From assembly GCA_017617125.1 (NCBI GenBank), contig JAFZWY010000056.1, positions 91,339-155,338 on the forward strand: a stretch of 64,000 bases of DNA. The letters are read 5' to 3'. Within the stretch, counting starts at the first letter, position 1. Each line of letters starts with the position of its first letter. Origin of the DNA: Bacteroidales bacterium (GTDB lineage Bacteria; Bacteroidota; Bacteroidia; Bacteroidales; ML635J-15). Shown here in pieces: positions 16,180 to 24,763 of the stretch. The translations under genes and the position numbers were made by a program. Under the pieces are notes generated by a model that saw only the letters and a program-made list of their open reading frames with translations, ran no database searches and had not been told where the DNA came from.

Positions 16180-16881
16180 TTATTCAATTCTTGGATCTAT
16201 GAATTTTACTGCGCCCTGTTCCTTTGAGAAACGACCATAGCTTGCAGTTGCCTTCTTGAGTGCTTCGTTTGCATCGGTACCCTTCTTTATAAGGTCCATC
16301 ATAACGCCAAGGCGAACAAATTCGTAACCGCAAACTTCATCGTCTTCGTCGAGAGCAATCTTAGTTACATAACCTTCGGCCATTTCGAGGTAACGAACGC
16401 CTTTTTCCTTGGTAGCAAACATTGTTGCAATCTGCGAACGGAGGCCCTTGCCTAAGTCTTCGAGTCCGGCACCAATTACAAGACCGCCTTCGGAGAATGC
16501 CGATTGGGTACGACCATAGACAATCTGCAGGAAAAGTTCGCGCATTGCGGTATTGATAGCATCGCATACGAGGTCGGTGTTGAGGGCTTCGAGCAAAGTC
16601 TTTCCGACAAGGATTTCGCCAGCCATTGCTGCAGAATGTGTCATTCCCGAGCATCCGATAGTTTCAACCAGTGCTTCCTCGATAATACCATCCTTTACAT
16701 TAAGCGTAAGCTTGCAGGCTCCCTGCTGAGGTGCACACCAGCCAATGCCGTGTGTCAAACCAGATATATCTTTTACTTCCTTTACCTTTACCCATTTGCC
16801 TTCTTCGGGGATAGGCGCTGGACCATGGTTAGGACCTTTTTTCACGCAACACATGTGCTGCACTTCGTGTGAATAAATCAT
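16180..16881 (-). CDS. Iron-sulfur cluster assembly scaffold-like protein
   Basis: 233 residues, with an IscU/NifU N-terminal-like core. The segments are ISGLTHGIGWCAPQQGACKL, the cysteine-containing loop IETIGCSGMTHSAAMAGEIL-type (actual residues VETIGCSGMTHSAAMA) and KTLLEALN. Cysteines at 11, 12, 49, 56 and 77 are possible cluster ligands, but their spacing differs from that of standard IscU. The protein is longer than IscU (about 130), with an added C-terminal region. It lies directly upstream of the GGGtGRT gene on the same transcript. A true scaffold function is not proven. Confidence 0.78.
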   Translation of the reverse strand: MIYSHEVQHMCCVKKGPNHGPAPIPEEGKWVKVKEVKDISGLTHGIGWCAPQQGACKLTLNVKDGIIEEALVETIGCSGMTHSAAMAGEILVGKTLLEALNTDLVCDAINTAMRELFLQIVYGRTQSAFSEGGLVIGAGLEDLGKGLRSQIATMFATKEKGVRYLEMAEGYVTKIALDEDDEVCGYEFVRLGVMMDLIKKGTDANEALKKATASYGRFSKEQGAVKFIDPRIE

Positions 16882-16952
16882 AAATCGTAATATTTTAGTT
16901 GTTAGCTATTTGTGTTAAAACATAAAAAAAATTAATAGTCTTCCGACCATTG

Positions 16953-16960
16953 CAAAAATA
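16953..16960 (-). promoter_or_regulatory. Promoter -7 box of the scaffold-GGGtGRT operon
   Basis: TATTTTTG on the minus strand. A TTTG lies upstream at 16979-16976, but only 16 nt away, shorter than normal. Confidence 0.4.
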
Positions 16961-17035
16961 TGTAAAAGTTTGACACAAAATATTATATAGCAGGGGTTTG
17001 TATGTGTTTTTTTTAACAGCAAAATGTTAATGAGC

Positions 17036-17077
17036 AAAAAAAAGAATAAGGGGCAAGTTTTAGAAACCCGCCCCTTA
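17036..17077 (-). terminator. Terminator of the 17111-18514 gene
   Basis: TAAGGGGC pairs with GCCCCTTA, with an inner GTTT/AAAC stem, followed on the minus strand by a long T run. It lies 33 nt after the stop. Confidence 0.85.
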
Positions 17078-17110
17078 CTTTGCTTTAATTAGTAACTTAT
17101 ATCTAATAAA

Positions 17111-18514
17111 TTACTTTACAACGTTGATCTTAATTACGCTTTCGTTAACCTTTACGAAGTAGGTTCCGTTTGCGAAGCTGCTAGCGTCGATAGTCTGGTT
17201 CGAAGCTGCATTTTCGATGTTTGCAACAACCTGACCAAGTGAGTTAACAACTACGATAGTAGCACCTTCAGCGTTAGCAACGGTGAACATGTCGTTTGCT
17301 GGGTTTGGATATACAGAAACTGCTTCTGCAACGTTTTCTTCAACTGAAGCGGTTACTCTTGTAACAGCAATGCAAGTTTCGTTGTCACTAAGATCAGGAT
17401 CTGTTCCTGCATAAGTTACATTTAAGCAAATGTTCATTGTTCCCGAAAGACCTAACTGATCCATTTCTTCAGCAGTAAATTGCATTGGAGCATACTGACC
17501 TTCAGTTTGAGAGAAGTTGATAGGCATAAAGTAACCATTTCCAAGGTTATCTGATTCAGAAAGTTCGTATGTATACGAAAATGCTTCAGCACCGTCTACA
17601 GTAATAGCAAAAGTAATATTCTGAGTTGCTGCATCTGGACCATTGTTCTGGATTGCTGGGTAAAGAGTCAAATTGTCAGTTGGCTGCAAAGTCATAGTTG
17701 TTGCAGCATAATTTGTTGGGTTAGGATATGTATTCAAGAACATAGCTTCGAGGTTTGATGTTGGAACATATGCGCCCGAACCTTGAACATAAATCTGGAA
17801 GCAAGGTAACTGGTAGAAGAATGCAACATTAGGCTGAGTTGTATAGTCTAAGCCATACCATGCATCAATATCAAGATATGAATCATTTTCATAAATCAAG
17901 TACGGAGCACCTGACCAATCAGTTATGGTCAATTCAGGTTCTGCCGTCTGTGCTTGATATGCAGAATAGTCAACAGCTGTAGAAATCTGATCGCCCCGTG
18001 CACCAACAAGCAACGACTGTCCGTTGCATTGAAGTACAACCCAGTAGTTTGCACTTGTAATAGTGTAAGGAGTAGTAAGGTCTACAATCTGCTCACCATA
18101 AGTTGTAGCTGTGAAATCCTGAGTATATGCAAGAGTTCCAAGAAGAGCATCGTTATCATTAGCATAACCCTGAGAAATAAATGCATCGTCCAATCCTGAA
18201 CCCTGGTAAATCTTGATTGTGAAACTCATGCTTGTGTATGCAGCATAGGATGCATTTTGATAGTTGTAGAATTTAATTTTTGTAACCTGTTCGCCAGCAG
18301 TTGTTGCTCCAGCATACAATTCTGGACGCAAAATAACATACTCACCAGCCTCTCTCTTCCAATAAGAAGATGCTCCTGCAGAACCATACCAACCAGTTTC
18401 CCTAGCTTGGTTAATCTGTGTATCCAATGTATTATTCGACAAAGGCATAGCCTTCTGTGCGAAGCACACACTACCTAATAATAAGGCAGCTAAAATCATG
18501 TAAAATTTCTTCAT
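17111..18514 (-). CDS. Secreted T9SS cargo with the unnamed KIY module
   Basis: 467 residues. The signal peptide is 1-19 (ending SVCFA-Q). A module at about 40-190 (TKIKFYNY, SFTIKIYQGSG, EQIVDLTTPYTI, YWVVLQCNGQSL) is homologous to two modules in the C10 protease at 57057. A CARDB-like region (LYPAIQNNGPDAATQNITFA to DLSDNETCIAVTRV) follows. The C-terminal sorting domain has SVYPNPANDMFTV, NSLGQVVANI and GTYFVKVNE. It has no enzyme motif, so a surface-binding role is only a guess. It is monocistronic, with a consensus promoter and a strong terminator, which suggests good expression. Confidence 0.88.
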   Translation of the reverse strand: MKKFYMILAALLLGSVCFAQKAMPLSNNTLDTQINQARETGWYGSAGASSYWKREAGEYVILRPELYAGATTAGEQVTKIKFYNYQNASYAAYTSMSFTIKIYQGSGLDDAFISQGYANDNDALLGTLAYTQDFTATTYGEQIVDLTTPYTITSANYWVVLQCNGQSLLVGARGDQISTAVDYSAYQAQTAEPELTITDWSGAPYLIYENDSYLDIDAWYGLDYTTQPNVAFFYQLPCFQIYVQGSGAYVPTSNLEAMFLNTYPNPTNYAATTMTLQPTDNLTLYPAIQNNGPDAATQNITFAITVDGAEAFSYTYELSESDNLGNGYFMPINFSQTEGQYAPMQFTAEEMDQLGLSGTMNICLNVTYAGTDPDLSDNETCIAVTRVTASVEENVAEAVSVYPNPANDMFTVANAEGATIVVVNSLGQVVANIENAASNQTIDASSFANGTYFVKVNESVIKINVVK

Positions 18515-18564
18515 AACATTTAAATTTAAATTAATAATAAGTTTGCTTTTATGAATTGCAATTG

Positions 18565-18595
18565 CAAATATAATAAATTTTTCAATCCGTGCAAA
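18565..18595 (-). promoter_or_regulatory. Consensus promoter of the 17111-18514 gene
   Basis: TTTG (18595-18592), exactly 19 nt, TATATTTG (18572-18565) on the minus strand, with a 50-nt leader. This is the best promoter match in the window. The rest of 18515-18734 shows nothing else. Confidence 0.75.
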
Positions 18596-18734
18596 CTTTT
18601 TTTGAATTTTTATTTTTCAACATGCTGATAATATGGGCAATTTATTGCACATTGGAACCAATAAAAGGACAATGATACCTAAAAACATTCGGTAGATATA
18701 AAAACCACAGCACAGCTCAGCATCGAATCGTTGA

Positions 18735-19021
18735 ACCCTTTAATACAGAAACGGCGAAGTCATTGAATGGCTTACTTCGACCTCGCTCAGCACATCGCAG
18801 TACAAGTAGCCCTCAACGAAGTTAACATTTAGCTCGGCGCAAGCCAAAAACAAAAACAAAAAAAGCGGAATCAGATGCTGAAACAAGTTCAGCATGACAT
18901 TCCGCTTTTTTAGAAACGCGAAGCATTGAAACGGCGTAGCCACTGAAACCTAGAAACAATTTCAAACGCCGAAGGCATAGAAACGGCGTCAGCCATTGAA
19001 ACCTTGAAACGGCGAAGCCTA
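18735..19021. repeat. Intergenic mini-hairpin array, reaching a stop codon
   Basis: This covers most of the 504-nt stretch without a gene. Units: GGC-GAA-GTC (18753-18761, one wobble), AAC-GAA-GTT (18815-18823), GC-GAA-GC (18918-18924), GGC-GTA-GCC (18933-18941), GCC-GAA-GGC (18968-18976), GGC-GTCA-GCC (18985-18994) and GGC-GAA-GCC (19011-19019). Spacers are of the ATTGAAAC / ATAGAAAC / ACTGAAAC type. The last unit overlaps the first base of the stop codon of the 19019-22522 gene. The terminator at 18860-18911 interrupts the array. Confidence 0.8.
18860..18911. terminator. Large inverted repeat, likely bidirectional terminator
   Basis: The outer stem AAAAGCGGAAT/ATTCCGCTTTT and inner stem ATGCTGAA/TTCAGCAT surround the loop ACAAG, with A/T runs on both sides. 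It would end the minus-strand transcript of the 19019-22522 gene. The inner stem belongs to the same word family as 1936-1963 and 31805-31828. Confidence 0.75.
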
Positions 19022-22000
19022 AAAATACGCTCTCACTTCCACGCTTGCCGTATGTATCACTGGCGAAGCCTCGCTCTTGCGACCATTGTACGATAGGTTG
19101 ATTTGTAATCCGTTGGCTAGCTGACGCTGGAAATTAATGCCCCACGTAAAATTCATGCCCGGCTGCAGTCCTTGAAGCATCTCATAGTCGATGGCAGAAT
19201 TGCCACTGCTGGCATACTTATAATATATAAAGTTGAAATTGGCGTTGAGAGAACCTTTTTTCACAGAATTGAGGCGGTATTCAAGTCCGACATTGTTGCT
19301 GGTAAGTTTTTCGGTGCCCGATGTATTTTCCTTCTGCTCGAAATTGTAGGTTAGCGAAATGCGGTTGTTTATGTTCGGCTGCACATTGAACTGGAAATCG
19401 TCCTTGATACTGGCAATTTTGTAGTCCTTGGCGGTGAAAAACTGCGATTCGTAACCTTTCCTGCCGAAAATTGTCGAGTTCTGCATTCCCACCTTGGGCG
19501 AAATGTTGTACCTGATAAGAATATTCTGTGTGAAATTTGTTCGTAAGTCAAATCCAGTGGTTAGCAGACTCTTACCCTTCACCGACTGCACAATGTAGTC
19601 GATGCCGAACTTTGGTTTTCCTCGGTTGAACGACAAGCTGTTGCGGATGGTCGAGTTCATCGAGACAAGCTCGTCGAGGCTGATGTTCTGCGCAAACGGA
19701 TTTGCAAATTCGGCAATCTTGTCCGAGGTGTTTTTCTGCGAAATGCTATATGCAAACTGGTCGGAGAAACGGCTAAGGAACTTGAGGAAACCTTTCTTCG
19801 ACTTCCAGCGCACTGCAGGATTTATGTTGAGGCTCTGGTTGAATTTGTTGGCATACACCTTTATATATTCTGTGGATGGCATCTGCACGCGGATGAAGTT
19901 GGCTTGGTCGGCAAAGAATGCGACCTCGAACTCGTCGATTTCCTGCACACCATTGCCGTTGTAGTCGGTCCAAGTGTAAACGCCTTGTCCGGGAGCAACT
20001 TCAATGTAAGTATATTCAATCTTGTTTTCCAATCCCGAACCTATTTCGTACAAGGTCGATGATGTTATTGCTCCCTTCCACAACTTGAAGTTGTATTCGA
20101 GTTTGCCAGTGAGGTTGTCTTCGGGTTCGGCGCTATAAAGCAGAGTGTCACGCACTTGCAACAATCGGTAGTTGATGGTCGCTTTCAGGCGGTGGTTGTT
20201 CTTTCCGCCGACTTCCGACGACAACGAAAAGTCGTGTGCGCGGGTGGCATCCTTCAAGATGTCGAGGCTCTGCTTGCGGTCGTTGCGGAACTTGTACGAC
20301 AGCATAAACTTTTGCCTTGCCGAGTCTGACGTACCGGCAAATCCTTCGTACTGGCTGTACGAATAGCTGTTTGCCAGCAAGGTACCTTCGGCGTTGTGCC
20401 AAACATTACGCTCGCCTTCTTCGCGTGCACCGACCATTATCTTGCCAAAAGTCTTGGAAATGTCGAGCTTGTGTCGCAAAAACTGTGTTTTGTTGAGCGA
20501 ATCGGCACTTGCAAGCAACGAGGCGTTTCCGCTGATATGCCATGTGCCAAGCCTGTAGTCGGACGAAAGGTCATTTTTCCAGCCCGAATATTCGATGCCA
20601 CGATTTATGTATGATGTTGTGTAGAGCGAATTTCCGTGCTTGCGGTTGGCGTATCGGATATGTCCGCCAGCAACATTCTCGCAGTGCGAATCGGCATAGT
20701 AAGAACCTATGTTCCAGTCCCTTGTGAATTCGGTTTCGCGGAAATATTCTACGGCTTCGAAGTTGCGGTTCAGAAATTCGTAGTTGACATCGAAACTAAG
20801 GCTGTTCTTTTCGGTTTTCACAAGGTATTGCTCGACAGTTGTCTTTACCGCCACGCCGAAGTTGTCGCCACGGTCGAGTTTCGAGAAGGTATTACGGTCG
20901 TTGTTCGACAATGCCACTTCGACCGATGCGCTTGTCTTTTCGCCGAACTTAGACTTTGCGCCGAATGTCGCCATTTGCTTTTTCTGAGGCGCAACTATCT
21001 TGGTATAAGGGATATAGTTTCCCTGCGGCACACCATTTACAGGTGCAACCCACTCGTACACCCTGCCGTTTGCCGACGACACTCCGCGCACATAGTCGCC
21101 CTTGTTTTCGCCCACAAGCGAAAACGAAACCCTATAGAAAGCGTCCTGCTCGTTGGTACTGTACACAAAAACCGAATCGTATTGCACGCCATCGACAATG
21201 GTATCGACAACCTTGTAGCGCACCTCGTCGATGTTGAAGCCGAGGCTGTCGTAACCGGGGATAATGGCTTGGTCGAGATTGTCGCCGATGCCTGCCATCA
21301 GTCGCTTGTCGGAATCGCGCAGGTCCATATTGATGGGCTGGTTCTTGCTGTCGCCTTCGTGGTAGAGGTTGAGCCAGACCTCAGTGTTGTCGATTTTCAA
21401 GCTATTTGACGAGGTGACGAGGAATCGCGTGTAGTTCTGGTCGGTGTACTCAAATTCTACGATTATACGCTTGTCCTTGTTGATGGGCTGGTGCGCCGTG
21501 AAGGTAATCTCACCGAGGTTGTAGTCGATGACATAGTCGCGGTCGCTTCCGCGCGACATCAGGATTCCGTCGATGTAAACCTTTTCGGTTCCAGCGAGCA
21601 CCACCACATACGCCTCGTTGTTGGCACCAGTAAGTCGGTACGGACCTTGGTTGCCCTCCACGCCCGAAATCTGCATCTTATGGTACTTGCCCTTCGCAAC
21701 AGCCGCGCCAATCGAAGCGTTCAGTTCGCCAGCATTATGCTTTGCCGTCTCGAAAGTCTTTTTGCCCGAAAGGTGTATTCCCTGCGACTTCTTGTAGTAG
21801 TTGAGGAAATATCCCTGCGGTTTCTTCTGCTCGAAATCGCCGGCAATAAGCGCAAACTTGGAGTTGTAAATCTTGATGAAAACCTTATCGAACTCCTGCA
21901 GGTTCTGCGAGTTGCCGTCGGGCTGGATGGGGATGTTGTTGTCGCTTATGACTGCCGAAATGAAAAGGTTGTCGCCTATTCTCCCGTCGAGTTGCAGGTC

Positions 22001-22522
22001 GAGGTTTGAGTTCATAATTACATTCTGGCTGTTGCCGAAGCTCACGCCACGCGAAATGCTTCCCTTGCGCGAAAGTTCGGTCTGCGAGAAGAAATCATCG
22101 TAGTTTTCCTTGGTCAGAATGAGGTCGTAGCCTGTGCGTTCGTGCTCGTGGTCGGAAAGCATATACTTGCTACGGTCGAATTTCTGTGCCGGCTTCGAGA
22201 AGTTTACGGGGAAGGTCTTGAAGCTGACTTTTGTCCCTGCTGGTGGCTTTTCGTCGAACACTATGGTCGAGGTCTCAAAGTCGAAATGGTATTTTGCATC
22301 GACAGGATTTCCGTCGGCATCAACGAATTTTATGGAACTTTGCACCACGCTCATCGAGTCGAGCACCAGCGTATCGCCCTGCACCGACAGATTTTTCAGG
22401 CTTATCAGCGACTGTGCCGACAAATTCAATGCTGGCAACGTGGCAAGCATAAAAATTATGCACGCCAAGCGAATCCACAAGGTGGAAAGCCGTTTGTCGC
22501 CGTTGCCGTTGCAAAGAATCAT
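19019..22522 (-). CDS. Large predicted outer-membrane beta-barrel protein
   Basis: 1167 residues. A signal-peptide-like segment (about 13-36, ending NLSAQS) is followed by a beta-sandwich-like N-terminal region (FDFETSTIVFDEKPPAGTKV) and GSISRGVSFGNSQNVIMNSN. A very long run of alternating amphipathic strands follows. The last residues, ASVEVRAYF, end in phenylalanine as in BAM-assembled barrels. I see a repeated pattern of GDFEQKKPQGYFLNYYKK and YVIDYNLGEITFT, but no TonB-plug, SprA or enzyme motif. I do not recognise the family with confidence. It appears monocistronic. Confidence 0.7.
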   Translation of the reverse strand: MILCNGNGDKRLSTLWIRLACIIFMLATLPALNLSAQSLISLKNLSVQGDTLVLDSMSVVQSSIKFVDADGNPVDAKYHFDFETSTIVFDEKPPAGTKVSFKTFPVNFSKPAQKFDRSKYMLSDHEHERTGYDLILTKENYDDFFSQTELSRKGSISRGVSFGNSQNVIMNSNLDLQLDGRIGDNLFISAVISDNNIPIQPDGNSQNLQEFDKVFIKIYNSKFALIAGDFEQKKPQGYFLNYYKKSQGIHLSGKKTFETAKHNAGELNASIGAAVAKGKYHKMQISGVEGNQGPYRLTGANNEAYVVVLAGTEKVYIDGILMSRGSDRDYVIDYNLGEITFTAHQPINKDKRIIVEFEYTDQNYTRFLVTSSNSLKIDNTEVWLNLYHEGDSKNQPINMDLRDSDKRLMAGIGDNLDQAIIPGYDSLGFNIDEVRYKVVDTIVDGVQYDSVFVYSTNEQDAFYRVSFSLVGENKGDYVRGVSSANGRVYEWVAPVNGVPQGNYIPYTKIVAPQKKQMATFGAKSKFGEKTSASVEVALSNNDRNTFSKLDRGDNFGVAVKTTVEQYLVKTEKNSLSFDVNYEFLNRNFEAVEYFRETEFTRDWNIGSYYADSHCENVAGGHIRYANRKHGNSLYTTSYINRGIEYSGWKNDLSSDYRLGTWHISGNASLLASADSLNKTQFLRHKLDISKTFGKIMVGAREEGERNVWHNAEGTLLANSYSYSQYEGFAGTSDSARQKFMLSYKFRNDRKQSLDILKDATRAHDFSLSSEVGGKNNHRLKATINYRLLQVRDTLLYSAEPEDNLTGKLEYNFKLWKGAITSSTLYEIGSGLENKIEYTYIEVAPGQGVYTWTDYNGNGVQEIDEFEVAFFADQANFIRVQMPSTEYIKVYANKFNQSLNINPAVRWKSKKGFLKFLSRFSDQFAYSISQKNTSDKIAEFANPFAQNISLDELVSMNSTIRNSLSFNRGKPKFGIDYIVQSVKGKSLLTTGFDLRTNFTQNILIRYNISPKVGMQNSTIFGRKGYESQFFTAKDYKIASIKDDFQFNVQPNINNRISLTYNFEQKENTSGTEKLTSNNVGLEYRLNSVKKGSLNANFNFIYYKYASSGNSAIDYEMLQGLQPGMNFTWGINFQRQLANGLQINLSYNGRKSEASPVIHTASVEVRAYF

Positions 22523-22657
22523 CCGAATTGCAAATACAATAAAACGGCAAATTTAAGCATTTATGTTGTGAGAGGGGCAAAAAATCAAAAGTTCCAGGTT
22601 CAAAAGTTCAAAGATTCAAAGTTTAATTTGCTAGAACACATTCAATTTTCATATTCG

Positions 22658-23059
22658 CTACATCGTTATAGCTGCACAAACACCAGTCGTCACTGCATAT
22701 ATCAAAAGATAGAAAATCGGTCGCTGAACAGGAATTTCCTTTGTTATTACTACAGTAATAAGATATCCGACAAGGATTCCTGCCATACTGATATTTATAT
22801 AATCCCTTTGCGCCCAAAACTCGACACTGGCAAAAAGCATAATCTTTATAACAAGATCGCCAATAAATAGAGGCACGCTTTCCTTGTATATTCTACTTTT
22901 TACACTTGTTGTAACAAAAACACCGATAGACAACACCCATAACACTATGAAACAAATAACCGCGTACGGAATATTAGCAGCAGTCAGAATTGCACTTATC
23001 GAAAGCAATCCCAGAGTGGTGTAATCGATGATATTCTGTTTTCTAGTATAAGTATTCAT
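22658..23059 (-). CDS. Small four-helix membrane protein, copy A
   Basis: 133 residues from the ATG at 23059. A TTG three codons upstream is rejected. About four hydrophobic segments are visible: IDYTTLGLLSISAILTAANI, YAVICFIVLWVLSIGVF, INISMAGILVGYLITVVI and FYLLIYAVTTGVCAAITM. No known domain is recognised. It is roughly 60 percent identical to the protein of the adjacent upstream gene (23110-23520), including the same start NxYTxxxNIIDYT and the same end GVCAAITM. This is a tandem gene duplication. Each copy keeps its own -7 box. Function unknown. Confidence 0.75.
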   Translation of the reverse strand: MNTYTRKQNIIDYTTLGLLSISAILTAANIPYAVICFIVLWVLSIGVFVTTSVKSRIYKESVPLFIGDLVIKIMLFASVEFWAQRDYINISMAGILVGYLITVVITKEIPVQRPIFYLLIYAVTTGVCAAITM

Positions 23060-23083
23060 ATCGTACAAACTTTATTAACATTG

Positions 23084-23091
23084 CAAATATA
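23084..23091 (-). promoter_or_regulatory. Promoter -7 box of small membrane protein A
   Basis: TATATTTG on the minus strand, 24 nt before the ATG. The same box and leader layout occur before copy B, which indicates that promoter and gene were duplicated together. Confidence 0.45.
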
Positions 23092-23109
23092 AGACTTTGA
23101 GTATTTTCC

Positions 23110-23520
23110 CTACATCGTTATCGCTGCGCAAACGCCAGCTATTACCGCATATATCAGCAGGTACGATAATGGACGGTAAACGGGGACTTTCTTTGTCATT
23201 ATAGCGTCAATAAGATAGATGACGAATATCAATGTCATACCAATACTAATATAATTTCTGTCAAAGTCGAAAGTCCAGAACTTAATACCAGAAAATATGT
23301 TAATCTTGCAGAATAGGTCAAGTATATATATCGGAACACTTACCTTGTACAATTTGCTATTTACACTGGTCCCCATAAATACGCCTATAGACAAACACCA
23401 CACAATCATAAAACATATAACAGCATACGGAATATTTAACACTGTCAATATTACGCTTATTGCGAGCAGTCCCATTGCGGTGTAGTCAATGATATTCTCA
23501 GTTTTGGTGTATGTCTTCAT
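23110..23520 (-). CDS. Small four-helix membrane protein, copy B
   Basis: 136 residues from the ATG at 23520; a TTG three codons upstream is rejected. It begins MKTYTKTENIIDYTAMGLL and has about four membrane segments, with the strongly conserved NIPYAVICFMIVWCLSIGVF and the end GVCAAITM shared with copy A. The middle differs most (SGIKFWTFDFDRNYISIG). There are no charged catalytic motifs. The neighbours (an outer-membrane barrel and an FAH enzyme) do not hint at a role. Function unknown. Confidence 0.75.
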   Translation of the reverse strand: MKTYTKTENIIDYTAMGLLAISVILTVLNIPYAVICFMIVWCLSIGVFMGTSVNSKLYKVSVPIYILDLFCKINIFSGIKFWTFDFDRNYISIGMTLIFVIYLIDAIMTKKVPVYRPLSYLLIYAVIAGVCAAITM

Positions 23521-23547
23521 ATTGTACAATCTTTATTAAAAACTGTG

Positions 23548-23577
23548 CAAATATAAACAAAAAATGTAGAATACAAT
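23548..23577 (-). promoter_or_regulatory. Promoter of small membrane protein B
   Basis: ATTG (23577-23574), 18 nt, TATATTTG (23555-23548) on the minus strand, 27 nt before the ATG. Confidence 0.5.
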
Positions 23578-23582
23578 GTTTT

Positions 23583-23616
23583 TTTGTAGCTACGTGCCAT
23601 GGCGCGCAGCTACAAA
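23583..23616. repeat. Inverted repeat between divergent genes
   Basis: TTTGTAGCT (23583-23591) pairs with AGCTACAAA (23608-23616). Inside it CGTGCC pairs with GGCGCG (one wobble). The word GCACGCCACGAC at 11576 is related. Just downstream (23642-23650) is one AAC-GAA-GTT mini-hairpin preceded by CTC, the same context as in the other arrays. Confidence 0.65.
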
Positions 23617-23713
23617 TCCTCAAATCTTCAACCTTTAGCTCAACGAAGTTAAATCCTCAAATCTTCAAATCAATAATTTTTCCCATCTTTGCATCGCGAA
23701 AAAAATTACATCA

Positions 23714-24325
23714 ATGAAGATTATCTGCATAGGAATGAACTACAAGGCTCACATTGCCGAGCTGAACCTCCCCTATCCCGAGGCTCCAATATTCTTTATG
23801 AAGCCCGACTCGTCGATACTTAAGGGCAACAAGGTATTCTTTATCCCCGACTGGACAGACAATCTGCAGTACGAACTCGAGGTTGTATATCGCATCAGCC
23901 GTCTGGGCAAGCACATTCAGAAGAAATTTGCCTACCGCTACTACGATGCCGTAGCTCTCGGTCTCGACCTTACCGCCCGCGACCTTCAGGAGGATTGCCG
24001 CCGACGTGGTCTGCCATGGGAAATATGCAAGTCGTTCGACGGCTCGGCGGTGCTGTCGGAATTTGTTCCGCTCGACGAACTGCCCGACAAAAACAGCATC
24101 GACTTCCGTCTGCTGCGCAACGAAGTCGAGGTGCAACATGGAAACACCTCCGATATGCTTTTCACAATTGATGACATTATCGAGCACGTGTCGAAATACA
24201 TGACTCTAAAAATCGGTGACCTTATATATACTGGCACCCCGCTAGGCGTCGGTAAACTCGAAATCGGTGACAAGCTCAAGGCATACATGGGCGAACAGAA
24301 GCTGATTGACATGAAGGTGAAATAA
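23714..24325 (+). CDS. Fumarylacetoacetate hydrolase-family enzyme
   Basis: 203 residues, the short FAH form. It begins MKIICIGMNYKAHIAEL and continues with PIFFMKPDSSIL. Metal-binding acidic residues occur in QYELEVVYRISR and the segment YRYYDAVALGLDLTARDLQ. KSFDGSAVLSEFVP and DLIYTGTPLGVG are typical. Relatives are acylpyruvate hydrolases or oxaloacetate decarboxylases that need Mg2+ or Mn2+; the true substrate is not shown. It is on its own transcript. CATCTTTG at 23684-23691 is a near-match to a -7 box. A mini-hairpin array follows. Confidence 0.9.
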   Translation: MKIICIGMNYKAHIAELNLPYPEAPIFFMKPDSSILKGNKVFFIPDWTDNLQYELEVVYRISRLGKHIQKKFAYRYYDAVALGLDLTARDLQEDCRRRGLPWEICKSFDGSAVLSEFVPLDELPDKNSIDFRLLRNEVEVQHGNTSDMLFTIDDIIEHVSKYMTLKIGDLIYTGTPLGVGKLEIGDKLKAYMGEQKLIDMKVK

Positions 24326-24763
24326 AAGGGCTAAAAGTCCGTCAGAAGGCCAGTCAAGCAGTCTGGCTGTCAGCCTGTGAGACTGCAAGCCCAAAATCTA
24401 GAAACTCAGAAACGGCGTCAGCCACAGAACGGCGAAGCCCTCAACGAAGTTAAACCTGAAACGGGCGCAGCCCATTGAAACGCCGCAGGCATAGAAACGT
24501 GAAACCAAAAACGGGCTTTAGCCCATGAAACGTGCGCCAGCACAAGAAACTCACAAACGGCGTCAGCCACAGAACGGCGAAGCCCTCAACGAAGTTAAAC
24601 CTGAAACGGGCGCAGCCCATTGAAACGCCGCAGGCATAGAAACGTGAAACCTAAAACATTGAACTTTAAACTTTTTTCATCCCTCAGGCAACGAAATTAG
24701 ACTTTCAGTTGTCATATATGTAAAATTTATATAATTTTGGCTCAAAATTAAAGAGGAAAAGCT
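24326..24763. repeat. Mini-hairpin array with a 107-bp direct duplication
   Basis: 438 nt without a gene. The blocks 24400-24506 and 24545-24651 are direct copies with a single mismatch (G at 24409, C at 24554). Units in copy one: GGC-GTCA-GCC (24414), GGC-GAA-GCC (24431), AAC-GAA-GTT (24443), GGGC-GCA-GCCC (24463) and GCC-GCA-GGC (24482). Between the copies lie GGGC-TTTA-GCCC (24513-24524) and TGC-GCCA-GCA (24533-24542). The stretch after 24660 holds the promoter of the next gene. Confidence 0.88.
24709..24739 (+). promoter_or_regulatory. Promoter of the 24764 gene
   Basis: TTG (24709-24711), 20 nt, TAATTTTG (24732-24739). The leader holds AGAGGAAAAG just before the ATG, one of the few purine-rich ribosome-binding-like sites in the window. 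Confidence 0.6.

Noticed and set aside
18740..18943. Open frame on the minus strand with NVMLNLFQHL
   Set aside because: It is a translation of the TTCAGCATCTG/GTCATGCTGAAC repeat word and terminator; no promoter or homology.
24400..24651. CRISPR array
   Set aside because: Units are 9-12 nt palindromes with short, similar spacers and changing stems; no constant repeat of 24-40 nt and no cas genes.
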